In this document: in pieces, positions 1 through 6,122 of the stretch
Layout of the letters: each line of letters starts with the position of its first letter
How positions within the stretch are numbered: the first letter of the stretch is position 1
Source of the DNA: Candidatus Gottesmanbacteria bacterium
Lineage (GTDB): Bacteria; Patescibacteriota; Microgenomatia; JACPZF01
Assembly (NCBI GenBank): GCA_016195615.1
Contig: JACPZF010000083.1
Coordinates: 1 to 7,229, forward strand
Direction: 5' to 3'
Length of the DNA: 7,229 bases
Program-made: the position numbers and the translations under genes
The notes under the pieces: model-generated
Databases searched by the model: none
Told to the model about the DNA's origin: nothing
The model's input: only the letters and a program-made list of their open reading frames with translations

Positions 1-136
1 ACGGCTTAATTCCTGGCTTAAAAGCTTTTGGAGGATTAGATTAAGAAGAGACTATCATTCTGCCATGTTCAAGGCTTTCGTCTATTTGGCACTTATTATT
101 GTCTTAATAAGAAATTAGGAGTTTTGAAATGACCTT
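1..136 (+). mobile_element. IS 3' end, left copy (partial, IS4/IS5-type)
   Basis: This is the 3' terminal part of an insertion sequence. It holds the last 38 codons of a transposase and an 18-bp non-coding tail ending at GACCTT (131-136). It is the exact reverse complement of 7091-7226. The two copies stop matching at 137 and 7090, which fixes the inner IS boundary. The rest of the element lies outside the window, so its length, other terminal repeat and target duplication cannot be seen. The left copy sits 41 bp past the stop codon of the DUF3105 gene, so it does not break that gene. Confidence 0.85.
2..118 (+). CDS. DDE transposase, C-terminal fragment
   Basis: This is an open frame entering from the left edge and ending at TAG (116-118). 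It encodes 38 residues beginning RLNSWLKSFWRIRLRRDY and ending in a hydrophobic LALIIVLIRN tail. The right copy shows that the preceding residue is Glu, giving E-R-L-N-S-W-L-K. This fits the E-(6)-K end of the Y-R-E-K signature of IS4/IS5-type DDE transposases, where Glu is the third catalytic residue; the basic stretch and hydrophobic tail also fit IS5-like C-termini. The family call rests on these few residues. The catalytic Asp residues are outside the window. Confidence 0.7.
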   Translation, partial: RLNSWLKSFWRIRLRRDYHSAMFKAFVYLALIIVLIRN

Positions 137-177
137 ATTGTTAAAAACATTAAGGAATTTTATTTTTTTAAATAAAA

Positions 178-825
178 TTATTCCATGGTTTGTTCGGGGC
201 CGCGGTTTCGGAAGGCGTCGATAAAAGCCATAATCCTTTTTTCTGCAAAATCATTGAATTTATCAATTCGGCCCCAGGCAGTTAAAGCAATTTTGGTATC
301 AAGGCTTGGTCTAGGAACAACGATTAATTTTTTCAACCCCTTAGCGTTAGCTAAATCTGTTATTTTTTTAAGCAAATCCCGGCAAGAGGGATCATTTTTG
401 GCTAGTTCTGCCGAGGGTGAACTATTTGTCCCCGTAGCCGCTGGTTGGCAATTATAGGAAATAATGACATATCCATGTTCCAAAGAATGGACGAGTTGAT
501 CATCAACCAGCGGTGTGTCATAAATTCCCGCCTTTTCCCAATTGCCGTAGTGCGGACCGGAAGTAGGAGGATTGCTGTTGTAGGTAACTTTTGTACCATC
601 AGGAACGTGTTGTCTGCCCAAATCAGGAACCGCTTGTCCGGGTTGGGGTGTGGAAGAGGATTTGAAAAGAAGATATGATCCGTAAATAACAAGTAAAAGG
701 ACAATACCCAGGAAAATAAATTTTACGGTATTATTGCTGCCTTGTTGTTTTTGCCCGAGTTCTTTTTTTTGCTCGCGATATTGTCTTCGGCGCTCAGAGC
801 GGGAAAGAAATTCTTGGGTTTCCAT
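178..825 (-). CDS. DUF3105 family single-pass membrane protein
   Basis: The product is 215 aa. A highly charged N-terminus (residues 1-33, rich in Arg, Lys, Gln) is followed by one membrane segment (about 34-54) and an extracytoplasmic domain. That domain carries the DUF3105 hallmarks: YNSNPPTSGPHY at 82-93 and LVHSLEHGYV at 111-120. Cys126 and Cys148 could form a disulfide outside the cell. The biochemical function of DUF3105 is not known to me; the conserved His residues (92, 113, 117) suggest a metal or catalytic site, but that is inference. The ATG at 823-825 is preceded by a TATAAT box and by no Shine-Dalgarno sequence. The gene lies 38 bp after the PNPOx/RibD_C fusion gene on the same strand, so it may be both read through and separately transcribed. 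Confidence 0.85.
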   Translation of the reverse strand: METQEFLSRSERRRQYREQKKELGQKQQGSNNTVKFIFLGIVLLLVIYGSYLLFKSSSTPQPGQAVPDLGRQHVPDGTKVTYNSNPPTSGPHYGNWEKAGIYDTPLVDDQLVHSLEHGYVIISYNCQPAATGTNSSPSAELAKNDPSCRDLLKKITDLANAKGLKKLIVVPRPSLDTKIALTAWGRIDKFNDFAEKRIMAFIDAFRNRGPEQTME

Positions 826-833
826 AAAGATTA

Positions 834-839
834 ATTATA
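834..839 (-). promoter_or_regulatory. -10 box for the DUF3105 gene, nearly leaderless
   Basis: On the minus strand a perfect TATAAT lies 8 nt before the ATG at 825. Initiation about 7 nt downstream would give a leader of only 1-2 nt. No good -35 hexamer is seen at 16-18 bp, so strength is uncertain. Confidence 0.45.
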
Positions 840-863
840 GCACGAGCAAGATAAGTAAATTTT

Positions 864-1670
864 TTATTTCTTAACTTTATAATGAAGCAAAATAGTATCA
901 GCGTTGGTTTTTTGCATTGCCAAGAATTCTAATTTCAGATTAAAAAGATCCGGATGGAAAACAGGAATGCCGTTTCCGATAATAACAGGTTCGACATTTA
1001 AAATAATCTCATCAATTAAATTTAATTTAGCAAAAGACGAATTAAGAGTAGCTCCTCCGGTTAAAGTGATACTTTCAAAGTCCTCACTTTTTAGTCTATC
1101 CAAAGCCTCCTGAGGAGAAGAGACGAAAGTAAAATCCTTGTTTTGGAAAGAGGTGCTATTATTCGTCACCACAACGATCCTAAGACCTTTTAAGGCTTCT
1201 AGATACTTTTTATCCCAAGTCATTAAATTCTCGTAAGCTTTTCTCCCAAAAATAAAGTTGCCACTTTTTCTAATAACATCTAACCAAAGTAGCCAACTAC
1301 CATGGGATATAAAATCTTCCTCACCTTTTTCGCGGGAAATAATGCCGTTAAGAGACATTGACATCCACAAATTTACAGCCATTTTTATATCATTTACCTC
1401 TGTTAATCGTTCGGCAATTCCGTTAAATTGAACACCGATTTTTTTATCGGTAACTTTTTGTCTGGAATCAACGATTGTACAGGCTACATTTTGATTTTTG
1501 GTAATGTTTTGACAATGAGTAGTTGTAGGTTTGCTGATAAAGTAAAAATTTAGATCGTCATCAATAGCAAAATAAACCGTACAATTCCAAATTTCATTTC
1601 CCAAGGTTGCAATAGAAATTAAATGTTGTGATTTAAGATAATTTTGTAAGATTGGAAAATTTTTTCCCAT
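864..1670 (-). CDS. PNPOx-like / RibD_C (DHFR-like) fusion protein
   Basis: The product is 268 aa from the ATG at 1668-1670. I chose this start because GGAG lies 4 nt before it and it begins 1 nt after the stop of the SIMPL gene (TAA-a-ATG). A TTG at 1683-1685 would add five residues and a 14-nt overlap. Residues 1 to about 98 resemble the split-barrel FMN-binding pyridoxamine-phosphate-oxidase-like family (FPILQNYLKSQHLISIATLGN, then AIDDDLNFYFISKP, THCQNI, VACTIVDS and GVQFNGIAERL). From about residue 100 to the end it resembles the RibD C-terminal/dihydrofolate-reductase-like family: MSMSLNGIISR, FIFGRKAYENL, LRIVVVTN, then TLTGGATLNSSF and VEPVIIGNGIPVF. That fold usually binds NADPH. The junction, at KMAVNLWMSMS, leaves no linker and appears to drop the last part of the first domain. 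An NADPH-dependent flavin or pterin-type reductase is plausible; the substrate is unknown. Confidence 0.8.
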   Translation of the reverse strand: MGKNFPILQNYLKSQHLISIATLGNEIWNCTVYFAIDDDLNFYFISKPTTTHCQNITKNQNVACTIVDSRQKVTDKKIGVQFNGIAERLTEVNDIKMAVNLWMSMSLNGIISREKGEEDFISHGSWLLWLDVIRKSGNFIFGRKAYENLMTWDKKYLEALKGLRIVVVTNNSTSFQNKDFTFVSSPQEALDRLKSEDFESITLTGGATLNSSFAKLNLIDEIILNVEPVIIGNGIPVFHPDLFNLKLEFLAMQKTNADTILLHYKVKK

Positions 1671-1671
1671 T

Positions 1672-2400
1672 TTACTCCAGTTCAAAGACCACTGTCACGG
1701 ATTTGGAGATGGTTTGGGAGCCGGGTTCGATCGGAGCGCCGCCGCCTCCACCGCGTTCGGCAGCCATGATGGGATAGATTTTAGTTTGCGAAATTCCTTC
1801 CGTAACGCTAATTACTTTGCCTAATTTTTTCCCGCCGGCCATGGCAATTTTTTCAGCCTTTTCCCTGGCGTTTTTCATGGCGTCATCTAAAAGAGAAGTT
1901 TCGGGCTGGATGGTATTGTCAATCGTAAAGTTGGGACCGTAAACATTAGTGGCTCCACCTTTGGTTAAAAGATCTGTCAATTCCGAAGCGCGGCTTACAT
2001 CGCGGAGAGTCACCAAAACCGTGTTATTCACCTGCCACTGACCAGGCTTTTGTTTTAGTACGCCGTTGTCATAGTAGGTTTGTTGGCTCTGATAGACTGA
2101 GAGATTTTGGGTTTTAATATCCTCTTTTTTTATACCAAAATTTTTCACGGCTTCAATAATCGCCGTTATTTTTTGGCTCACTTCATCAACTGCCTTTTGC
2201 TTGTCGTCATTAACGGCTGAAACGCCGACATTAAAAGAAGCTATTTGGGCTTGCTGTTTGGACTGGGCTTCGCCAGAGACCGTTACTGTTTCCTGCGCCA
2301 GAAATTTAATGTTGCCCCAATTGACGTTTTTCCAAGGAAGAAAATAGAAGCCAAGAAGAAGAACAAGACCTAAAATAATTGGCGACAGGATTATTTTCAT
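1672..2400 (-). CDS. SIMPL domain (DUF541) membrane-anchored protein
   Basis: The product is 242 aa. One N-terminal membrane segment (about 4-22) or uncleaved signal is followed by a SIMPL/DUF541 domain from about residue 37 to the end. Family-typical features are ETVTVSGEAQ at 37-46, a long helix with the pattern QKITAIIEAVKNFGIKKEDI (77-96), the phrase IKTQNLSVYQ, and the ending SVTVVFELE. Residues 173-196 are rich in Ala and Lys (AMKNAREKAEKIAMAGGKKL), as in other family members. A run of five glycines (217-221) lies in a loop before the last strand. Bacterial SIMPL proteins form oligomeric periplasmic or surface assemblies of poorly known function. The stop codon is followed at once by the fusion gene, whose ribosome-binding site lies inside this gene's last codons, so the two are probably translationally coupled. 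Upstream lies the nested palindromic repeat. Confidence 0.88.
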   Translation of the reverse strand: MKIILSPIILGLVLLLGFYFLPWKNVNWGNIKFLAQETVTVSGEAQSKQQAQIASFNVGVSAVNDDKQKAVDEVSQKITAIIEAVKNFGIKKEDIKTQNLSVYQSQQTYYDNGVLKQKPGQWQVNNTVLVTLRDVSRASELTDLLTKGGATNVYGPNFTIDNTIQPETSLLDDAMKNAREKAEKIAMAGGKKLGKVISVTEGISQTKIYPIMAAERGGGGGAPIEPGSQTISKSVTVVFELE

Positions 2401-2443
2401 AACAATATTACAGTAACATTTAGGATTTTAATTATCAACCCCT

Positions 2444-2602
2444 TGTCATTGCGAGGAGCGAATGAAACGAGCGACGTGGCAATCCCATCTCGTCATTCTA
2501 ACTTGTCCAGAATCAGATTCTGGAGTTGTCGCTTCGCTCCTCCCCAGAATGACAATAAAAAGCAGATTGCCACGTCCCGCTTACGCGGGACTCGCAATGA
2601 CA
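2444..2602. repeat. Nested palindromic intergenic repeat (about 160 bp)
   Basis: This element fills most of the 215-bp gap 2401-2615; no gene is seen there. Its outer arms TGTCATTGCGAG (2444-2455) and CTCGCAATGACA (2591-2602) are perfectly complementary. A second perfect 12-bp pair lies inside: GACGTGGCAATC (2473-2484) with GATTGCCACGTC (2565-2576). The right arm also holds a small hairpin (TCCCGC/GCGGGA, 2575-2590, loop TTAC), while the matching part of the left arm has a different, non-palindromic filler. The centre holds a second unit (2492-2553). It is more GC-rich than the surrounding DNA. Short repeats with CATTGCGAG...GGCAATC and GTCATTCTGG motifs are familiar from many bacterial genomes as dispersed intergenic repeats; copy number here is unknown. 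It starts 13 bp past the NAGPA gene stop and could fold in RNA. Confidence 0.85.
2492..2553. repeat. Inner palindromic unit inside the larger repeat
   Basis: The arms are GTCATTCT (2492-2499) and AGAATGAC (2546-2553). Inside them a tight hairpin, TCCAGAAT (2506-2513) with ATTCTGGA (2517-2524) and a CAG loop, is directly visible. The minus strand at 2528-2543 reads GGAGGAGCGAAGCGAC. It shares GAGGAGCGAA with 2453-2462 on the plus strand of the outer unit, so the two units are related or share a building block. Confidence 0.75.
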
Positions 2603-2615
2603 GATGAAATAAATT

Positions 2616-3404
2616 TTATTTAAGACAAAAAATACTGCCAACACTGGTAACTTCCAAAAGAGTGACTTCTTGGTTAGAAAAAGCCGACGCGCCGCCGCCG
2701 TCGAGATTTAACGCACTAGTAATAGAAACGCTGGTGTTTTTTTGAAATTGCAAAAGCAGGTTTGGTAAATCTTCCAAATACGGTCCCTGAAGCGGCGAAT
2801 CCTGGTCATAAATGGCTAAAAAATAAACCTCTTTTTTAGGCGTAGTTAGCACCACCATGCGTCTGGCCAGCTCATCGTTTTTAATCAATAATACTTGCGG
2901 ATTACCGCCGTTCCAAAGCAAAGGGCCTGATTGCAAGGCCAGATGTAATGATTTACGAGGAGCGCTATTAGCAATATCGGCTATGCCATCGGTCGTAATA
3001 AAGAAAAAGCCATTAAAGAGACTACTAATTAATTCTGAATTTATGATTTTGCCACCGCTTACAAATAACCCTAGATGGTGATCGCTTTTATCGTAAAAGC
3101 CTGCGTTTATCAAATTTTGGCAGCTGTAAGTTTTTTTTAGTCCTTCGGTGGTTTTTTTCTCGGCTAAATTAGAATAAAGCGAAAGACGATTTAAGTCACT
3201 AACTTTAATCCAGGAAACCTGGTAATTTTTACCAGCCATCATTACTTCGGTTGTTTGTTTTAAGATAGGAGTCGGAGTAGGCGTCGCCGTAGAAGATGAT
3301 TCCGGCGTCTTAAGCGGCGAGGTGGTTTTGGTTACAAAATTGGAGTACAGTCGAATAAACAAAACTGCGGAGAAAAAAACCAGTATAAAAAGTATTTTTT
3401 TCAT
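2616..3404 (-). CDS. Phosphodiester glycosidase (NAGPA/DUF2233) family, anchored
   Basis: The product is 262 aa. A hydrophobic N-terminus (about 4-20) acts as signal or anchor, followed by a Ser/Thr/Pro-rich linker (about 26-52, with TPTPTPI). The rest is an NAGPA-like domain. Signature stretches are LINAGFYDKSDHHLGLFVSGG (split here as 98-105 and 106-118), ALQSGPLLWNGG (156-167) and LNLDGGGAS (232-240), which together fit the active-site loops of phosphodiester N-acetylglucosaminidase-like proteins. In bacteria such domains are thought to act on phosphodiester-linked sugars of the envelope or exopolysaccharide; the substrate here is not known. The C-terminus is complete (VTSVGSIFCLK). No Shine-Dalgarno sequence precedes the ATG. 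The gene is divergent from the MBL-fold gene and is the likely first gene of the minus-strand block, with the palindromic repeat separating it from the next. Confidence 0.85.
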   Translation of the reverse strand: MKKILFILVFFSAVLFIRLYSNFVTKTTSPLKTPESSSTATPTPTPILKQTTEVMMAGKNYQVSWIKVSDLNRLSLYSNLAEKKTTEGLKKTYSCQNLINAGFYDKSDHHLGLFVSGGKIINSELISSLFNGFFFITTDGIADIANSAPRKSLHLALQSGPLLWNGGNPQVLLIKNDELARRMVVLTTPKKEVYFLAIYDQDSPLQGPYLEDLPNLLLQFQKNTSVSITSALNLDGGGASAFSNQEVTLLEVTSVGSIFCLK

Positions 3405-3416
3405 GTGAGCTATTCT

Positions 3417-3422
3417 ACTATA
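3417..3422 (-). promoter_or_regulatory. Possible -10 box for the NAGPA gene
   Basis: On the minus strand TATAGT lies 12 nt before the ATG at 3404, giving a predicted leader of about 6 nt. No clear -35 box is seen. It lies in the 60-bp divergent gap shared with the MBL-fold gene. Confidence 0.35.
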
Positions 3423-3438
3423 ATTGCGTCTAACTCGA

Positions 3439-3459
3439 TATAATAGGCAATGTTAAAAT
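3439..3459 (+). promoter_or_regulatory. Possible promoter of the MBL-fold gene
   Basis: A perfect TATAAT lies at 3439-3444, which would give a leader of about 14 nt before the ATG at 3465. A second candidate, TGTTAAAAT (3451-3459), is an extended -10 box and would give a leaderless transcript. Neither has a convincing -35 box, and the sequence alone cannot choose between them. Confidence 0.4.
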
Positions 3460-3464
3460 AAATT

Positions 3465-4109
3465 ATGCTGACATCAAGCCAAGTCTATAAAGGAAAATAT
3501 TTAGAGGTTTTAACGTTACCCGTAGGCCAGATGCAAGCTAATTGCTATTTGGTAGTAGATAAAAAAAGCTCAAGTTGTTTAATCATCGATCCTGGAGATG
3601 ACGCCGAATATATCGAAAACATTATTAGTGATAAAAAGCTAAAACCAATTAAAATTATTTGCACCCACGGACATTTTGATCACGTTGGTGCGGTCTTAAT
3701 ATTAAAACTGGCTTACCAAATACCTTTTTTAATCAATAAAAAAGACGAGTTTCTTTTTAAAAAAGCCAGAAATTCTGCCAGTCATTTTGTCGGGATTGAT
3801 ATCGGACCAGCGGTGAAGATTGACGACTTTTTAAAAGAAGACGAATTAGTAAATATTGATAATATTAAGCTTAAAGTTATCGAGAGTCCGGGCCATACGC
3901 CGGGAAGTATTTGCCTATATTTAAAGGCAGAGAGCCTTATTTTTACCGGCGATTTGGTTTTTAGCGGCGGCATGGTAGGCAGAGTTGATTTTTCTTACAG
4001 CAGCAGTTCTGATTTGCAAAAGTCTTTGCAAAAAATATATAAGTTGCCAAAAGAGACCCTTATCTTTCCGGGCCACGGGGAAGTTTTTAGATTATCAGCT
4101 GCGGTTTAG
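3465..4109 (+). CDS. MBL-fold hydrolase, glyoxalase II-like
   Basis: The product is a soluble protein of 214 aa. The metal-binding motif THGHFDHVG gives His68, His70, Asp72 and His73. Further ligands are His144 (SPGHTPGS), Asp163 (FTGDLVF) and His204 (FPGHGE). This is the complete two-metal set of the glyoxalase II-like/hydroxyacylglutathione-hydrolase-type MBL family, which cleaves thioesters or related substrates in the cytoplasm. The family-typical opening LPVGQMQANCYLV is at 18-30, so about 13 extra residues precede it; the ATG at 3465 is the only upstream ATG in view and no Shine-Dalgarno sequence decides the start. Only 10 residues follow the last PGHG motif, shorter than the usual tail. 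The gene's last 15 bp overlap the end of the convergent signal peptidase gene. The exact substrate cannot be told from sequence. Confidence 0.85.
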   Translation: MLTSSQVYKGKYLEVLTLPVGQMQANCYLVVDKKSSSCLIIDPGDDAEYIENIISDKKLKPIKIICTHGHFDHVGAVLILKLAYQIPFLINKKDEFLFKKARNSASHFVGIDIGPAVKIDDFLKEDELVNIDNIKLKVIESPGHTPGSICLYLKAESLIFTGDLVFSGGMVGRVDFSYSSSSDLQKSLQKIYKLPKETLIFPGHGEVFRLSAAV

Positions 4110-5456
4110 TTTATTAGCCAAATCGGTTATTTGCTGGTATAAACTCTCGTCGCTTCTTACCATATTTTCTTCTTCCTGGGTCAGCCACTGGTTTGATTTT
4201 ACTCTTTCTAATATTTTAGCGACGTTTTCTCTTCTTTCGTTTAAAAGTTCTAATAATTTTTTTAAAACCTCTTGATTAATATTATTATTCCCTTTGGCTT
4301 TTTCCCAGGAAGGGATAACCTCGTTTAAGTTTTGTAAAACAGTTTCCCAACCACTTATTATTTTAACGGAATAATTAGGCGGTTTATAACCGGCTAAGTG
4401 AGCAACAACAATTTGTACGGGGCAGCCGTTGATTTGGCCAATACTAGCGGCAATGCCGGTTTCTTGGAAATCAGGATTGAGAAGAAAATTTTTAGCATCG
4501 GGAAATTGCCAAAAGTTTTCGATTAATTCGTCGGCTTCATAGTAACCCAGAGTCGGAACCTCTCCCCAAACAATATTACTGTAACCAACATCACTCATGG
4601 CCTTTTTCATCGTATAGCCGCTTTTGGTGGCTTCAAAAGAAAGATCGTTGAATTTAACAATTACTTCGGCCCGCTTTTGGGACGAGAGGGCAAGCTTACT
4701 TTGAAAGACCAATGGTTTGACGCCAGCCTCTCTCCTTTTACTATTTAGAAGCGCCAAATATTCATCGCTAGAAAAAATAGGTTGGTTGGCATTTTTCATA
4801 TCAGACGAAGTATCGCGCCAGTGATTTTTTAAATCTTCCTGCTTAGTAATTGGTATAAGCGTGTGAATATCAGTCGTTTTTATTAAGCCCAAATCGAAGC
4901 GTGAATCATTACTGCCCTTTCTATTATCGCCCATCACAAAAACGTGTTCTTTGGGAATGATAAAAGCTTCGCAGTCGCCTAAAAAATTGCCGCCGTACGT
5001 AGACCTGGCTTTGGCAATATATGGCTCGGTAATAATTTTATCATTTAATTTAACAAAGCCGTCGCGAATTTCAATTTTATCTCCGGGCAGGGCGATTACT
5101 CTTTTAACAAAACCAGAGTTGATAACACTAGACCCAGAAGATTCTTTGGCGACAATTTCCTCGGTTTTGGCGTTACTGAAAAAAACAATATCGCCTCGTT
5201 CTAGATGATAACCGCCGTATCTTTTGCCAAACAAAACAATGCCATCGGGATAACGAATTGTGCTGTGCGAGCCGACAATTTCGCTCTCTCTTTCGAGATT
5301 GGTTTTCCCCTTTCCTTTAGGAAAAGTCGGATACATCGAACCGGTTCCCGAGACATAATCAATTTCGGAGTTAGGAAAAAGACCGCTTTGGCGATAAAAA
5401 ACAATAGAGACAACTATTAAAAAGATAAAGAATAATTTTTTGTTAATAAAATTCAT
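4095..5456 (-). CDS. Signal peptidase I fused to a CAP-like domain
   Basis: The product is 453 aa, more than twice the length of a typical small signal peptidase I. One N-terminal membrane segment (about 8-22) precedes the S26 peptidase. The Ser nucleophile is Ser40 in GTGSMYPTF, the general-base Lys is Lys118 in FVKRVIALPGDKIEI, and the conserved GDNRKGSNDSR box is at 177-187. About 78 residues separate Ser and Lys, more than the roughly 40 I recall for Gram-positive SipS-type enzymes. From about 226 to 358 a CAP/SCP-like domain follows: SSDEYLALLNSKRREAGVKPL, a helix with QKRAEVIVKF, NIVWGEV (Glu299 at the GENIA position) and NPDFQETGIAASIG. The end (about 365-450) is charged and helical, possibly coiled coil. 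It should cleave signal peptides outside the membrane; the role of the CAP domain is unknown. The intact catalytic residues argue that the peptidase is active. The gene is divergent from the aquaporin gene. Confidence 0.87.
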   Translation of the reverse strand: MNFINKKLFFIFLIVVSIVFYRQSGLFPNSEIDYVSGTGSMYPTFPKGKGKTNLERESEIVGSHSTIRYPDGIVLFGKRYGGYHLERGDIVFFSNAKTEEIVAKESSGSSVINSGFVKRVIALPGDKIEIRDGFVKLNDKIITEPYIAKARSTYGGNFLGDCEAFIIPKEHVFVMGDNRKGSNDSRFDLGLIKTTDIHTLIPITKQEDLKNHWRDTSSDMKNANQPIFSSDEYLALLNSKRREAGVKPLVFQSKLALSSQKRAEVIVKFNDLSFEATKSGYTMKKAMSDVGYSNIVWGEVPTLGYYEADELIENFWQFPDAKNFLLNPDFQETGIAASIGQINGCPVQIVVAHLAGYKPPNYSVKIISGWETVLQNLNEVIPSWEKAKGNNNINQEVLKKLLELLNERRENVAKILERVKSNQWLTQEEENMVRSDESLYQQITDLANKLNRS

Positions 5457-5470
5457 GTGAAAAATGGAAT

Positions 5471-5498
5471 TTGACTATTTAAAAAGTAATTATATAAT
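5471..5498 (+). promoter_or_regulatory. Aquaporin gene promoter (-35/-10), nearly leaderless
   Basis: TTGACT (5471-5476), a 16-bp spacer and a perfect TATAAT (5493-5498) form the best sigma-70-type promoter in the window. Initiation near 5505 would leave only about 3 nt before the ATG at 5508. No Shine-Dalgarno sequence is present. Confidence 0.7.
5489..5494 (-). promoter_or_regulatory. Possible -10 box for the signal peptidase gene
   Basis: On the minus strand TATAAT (5489-5494) would give a leader of about 26 nt before the ATG at 5456. The -35 region at 16 bp spacing reads TTTGTT (5511-5516), a modest match that would lie inside the start of the aquaporin gene. The box overlaps the aquaporin promoter, so the two divergent genes may compete for polymerase. 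Confidence 0.35.
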
Positions 5499-5507
5499 TA
5501 TATAAGA

Positions 5508-6116
5508 ATGAACAAATATCTTATTGAATTTATCGGAACTTTCTTTTTGGTTCTAACGCTCGCGCTAACGGCTAATCCCATCGCGGTGGGCGCGGTTTTG
5601 GCAGCCATGGTTTATATGGGTGGATATATCTCGGGAGGCCACTACAATCCGGCGGTGACGCTGGCCGTACTTATCAGAGGAAAAATAAAAATGCAGGAAG
5701 CAGTAAACTATTTTATCGTTCAGGTTTTAGGCGCCTTTGTAGCAAGTTTCAGCTATTTTTTAATCACCAGTAAAATTTTTATTCCCAAACCCAATCCTAG
5801 CTTTAGTTTATTAGCAACGGGCCTGGTAGAATTTCTTTTTACTTTTCTTCTGGCCTTTGTAGTTCTTCATGTTGCCACATCGGAAAAAAATAAGGGTAAT
5901 CAATACTTTGGTTTGGCAATTGGACTAGCGCTCTTAGTCGGTGGTTTTGCCGGAGGCAAGATCTCAGGAGCAGTTTACAATCCAGCCATTGCCGCCGGCT
6001 CGATGCTTTTTGATTTTGCCAATCTGGCAATCTATCTTCCGACGCTAGTTTTATATCTCGGGATGCAGCTTTTAGGCGGGCTATTAGCCGGACTAGTCTA
6101 TAAAGCCACTAGTTAG
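5508..6116 (+). CDS. MIP family aquaporin-like channel lacking the filter Arg
   Basis: The product is 202 aa, small for the family, with about six membrane helices. The two half-helix signatures are present: ISGGHYNPAVTLA with NPA at 47-49, and SGAVYNPAIAAG with NPA at 158-160. Membership in the major intrinsic protein family is therefore clear. The second motif reads NPA-Ile161 instead of the near-universal NPA-Arg. Gapless matching to E. coli AqpZ around the second NPA, recalled from memory, puts Gly146 at the His174 position and Ala155 at the Thr183 position; Val27 falls at the Phe43 position. The predicted filter (Val/Gly/Ala/Ile) is thus small and nonpolar, unlike a water-specific channel. 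Glycerol, gas or another small neutral solute is possible; the substrate is not determined. It likely forms an operon with the CHRD-like gene 6 nt downstream. Confidence 0.9.
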   Translation: MNKYLIEFIGTFFLVLTLALTANPIAVGAVLAAMVYMGGYISGGHYNPAVTLAVLIRGKIKMQEAVNYFIVQVLGAFVASFSYFLITSKIFIPKPNPSFSLLATGLVEFLFTFLLAFVVLHVATSEKNKGNQYFGLAIGLALLVGGFAGGKISGAVYNPAIAAGSMLFDFANLAIYLPTLVLYLGMQLLGGLLAGLVYKATS

Positions 6117-6122
6117 TCAAAA

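Noticed and set aside
156..179. Terminator hairpin after the DUF3105 gene
   Set aside because: A 9-bp stem with a 6-nt loop can be drawn (156-164 with 171-179), but it is purely A/T, overlaps the stop codon and has no clear T-run in the right place. Support is too weak.
185..704. Overlapping open frames within 185-704 on either strand
   Set aside because: They lie across the DUF3105 gene in other frames, show no recognisable domain and lack promoters. They are shadows of the real gene, as are similar frames at 904-1113, 2857-3081, 3782-3973, 3985-4275, 4951-5420, 5839-6030 and 6131-6445.
1671..1685. TTG start for the fusion gene at 1683-1685
   Set aside because: The ATG at 1668-1670 has GGAG 4 nt upstream and starts 1 nt after the previous stop, and the domain begins just after it. 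The TTG has no ribosome-binding site of its own in view.
2444..2602. CRISPR repeat or tRNA-like structure
   Set aside because: There are no regularly spaced direct repeats and no tRNA features; the symmetry is inverted and nested.
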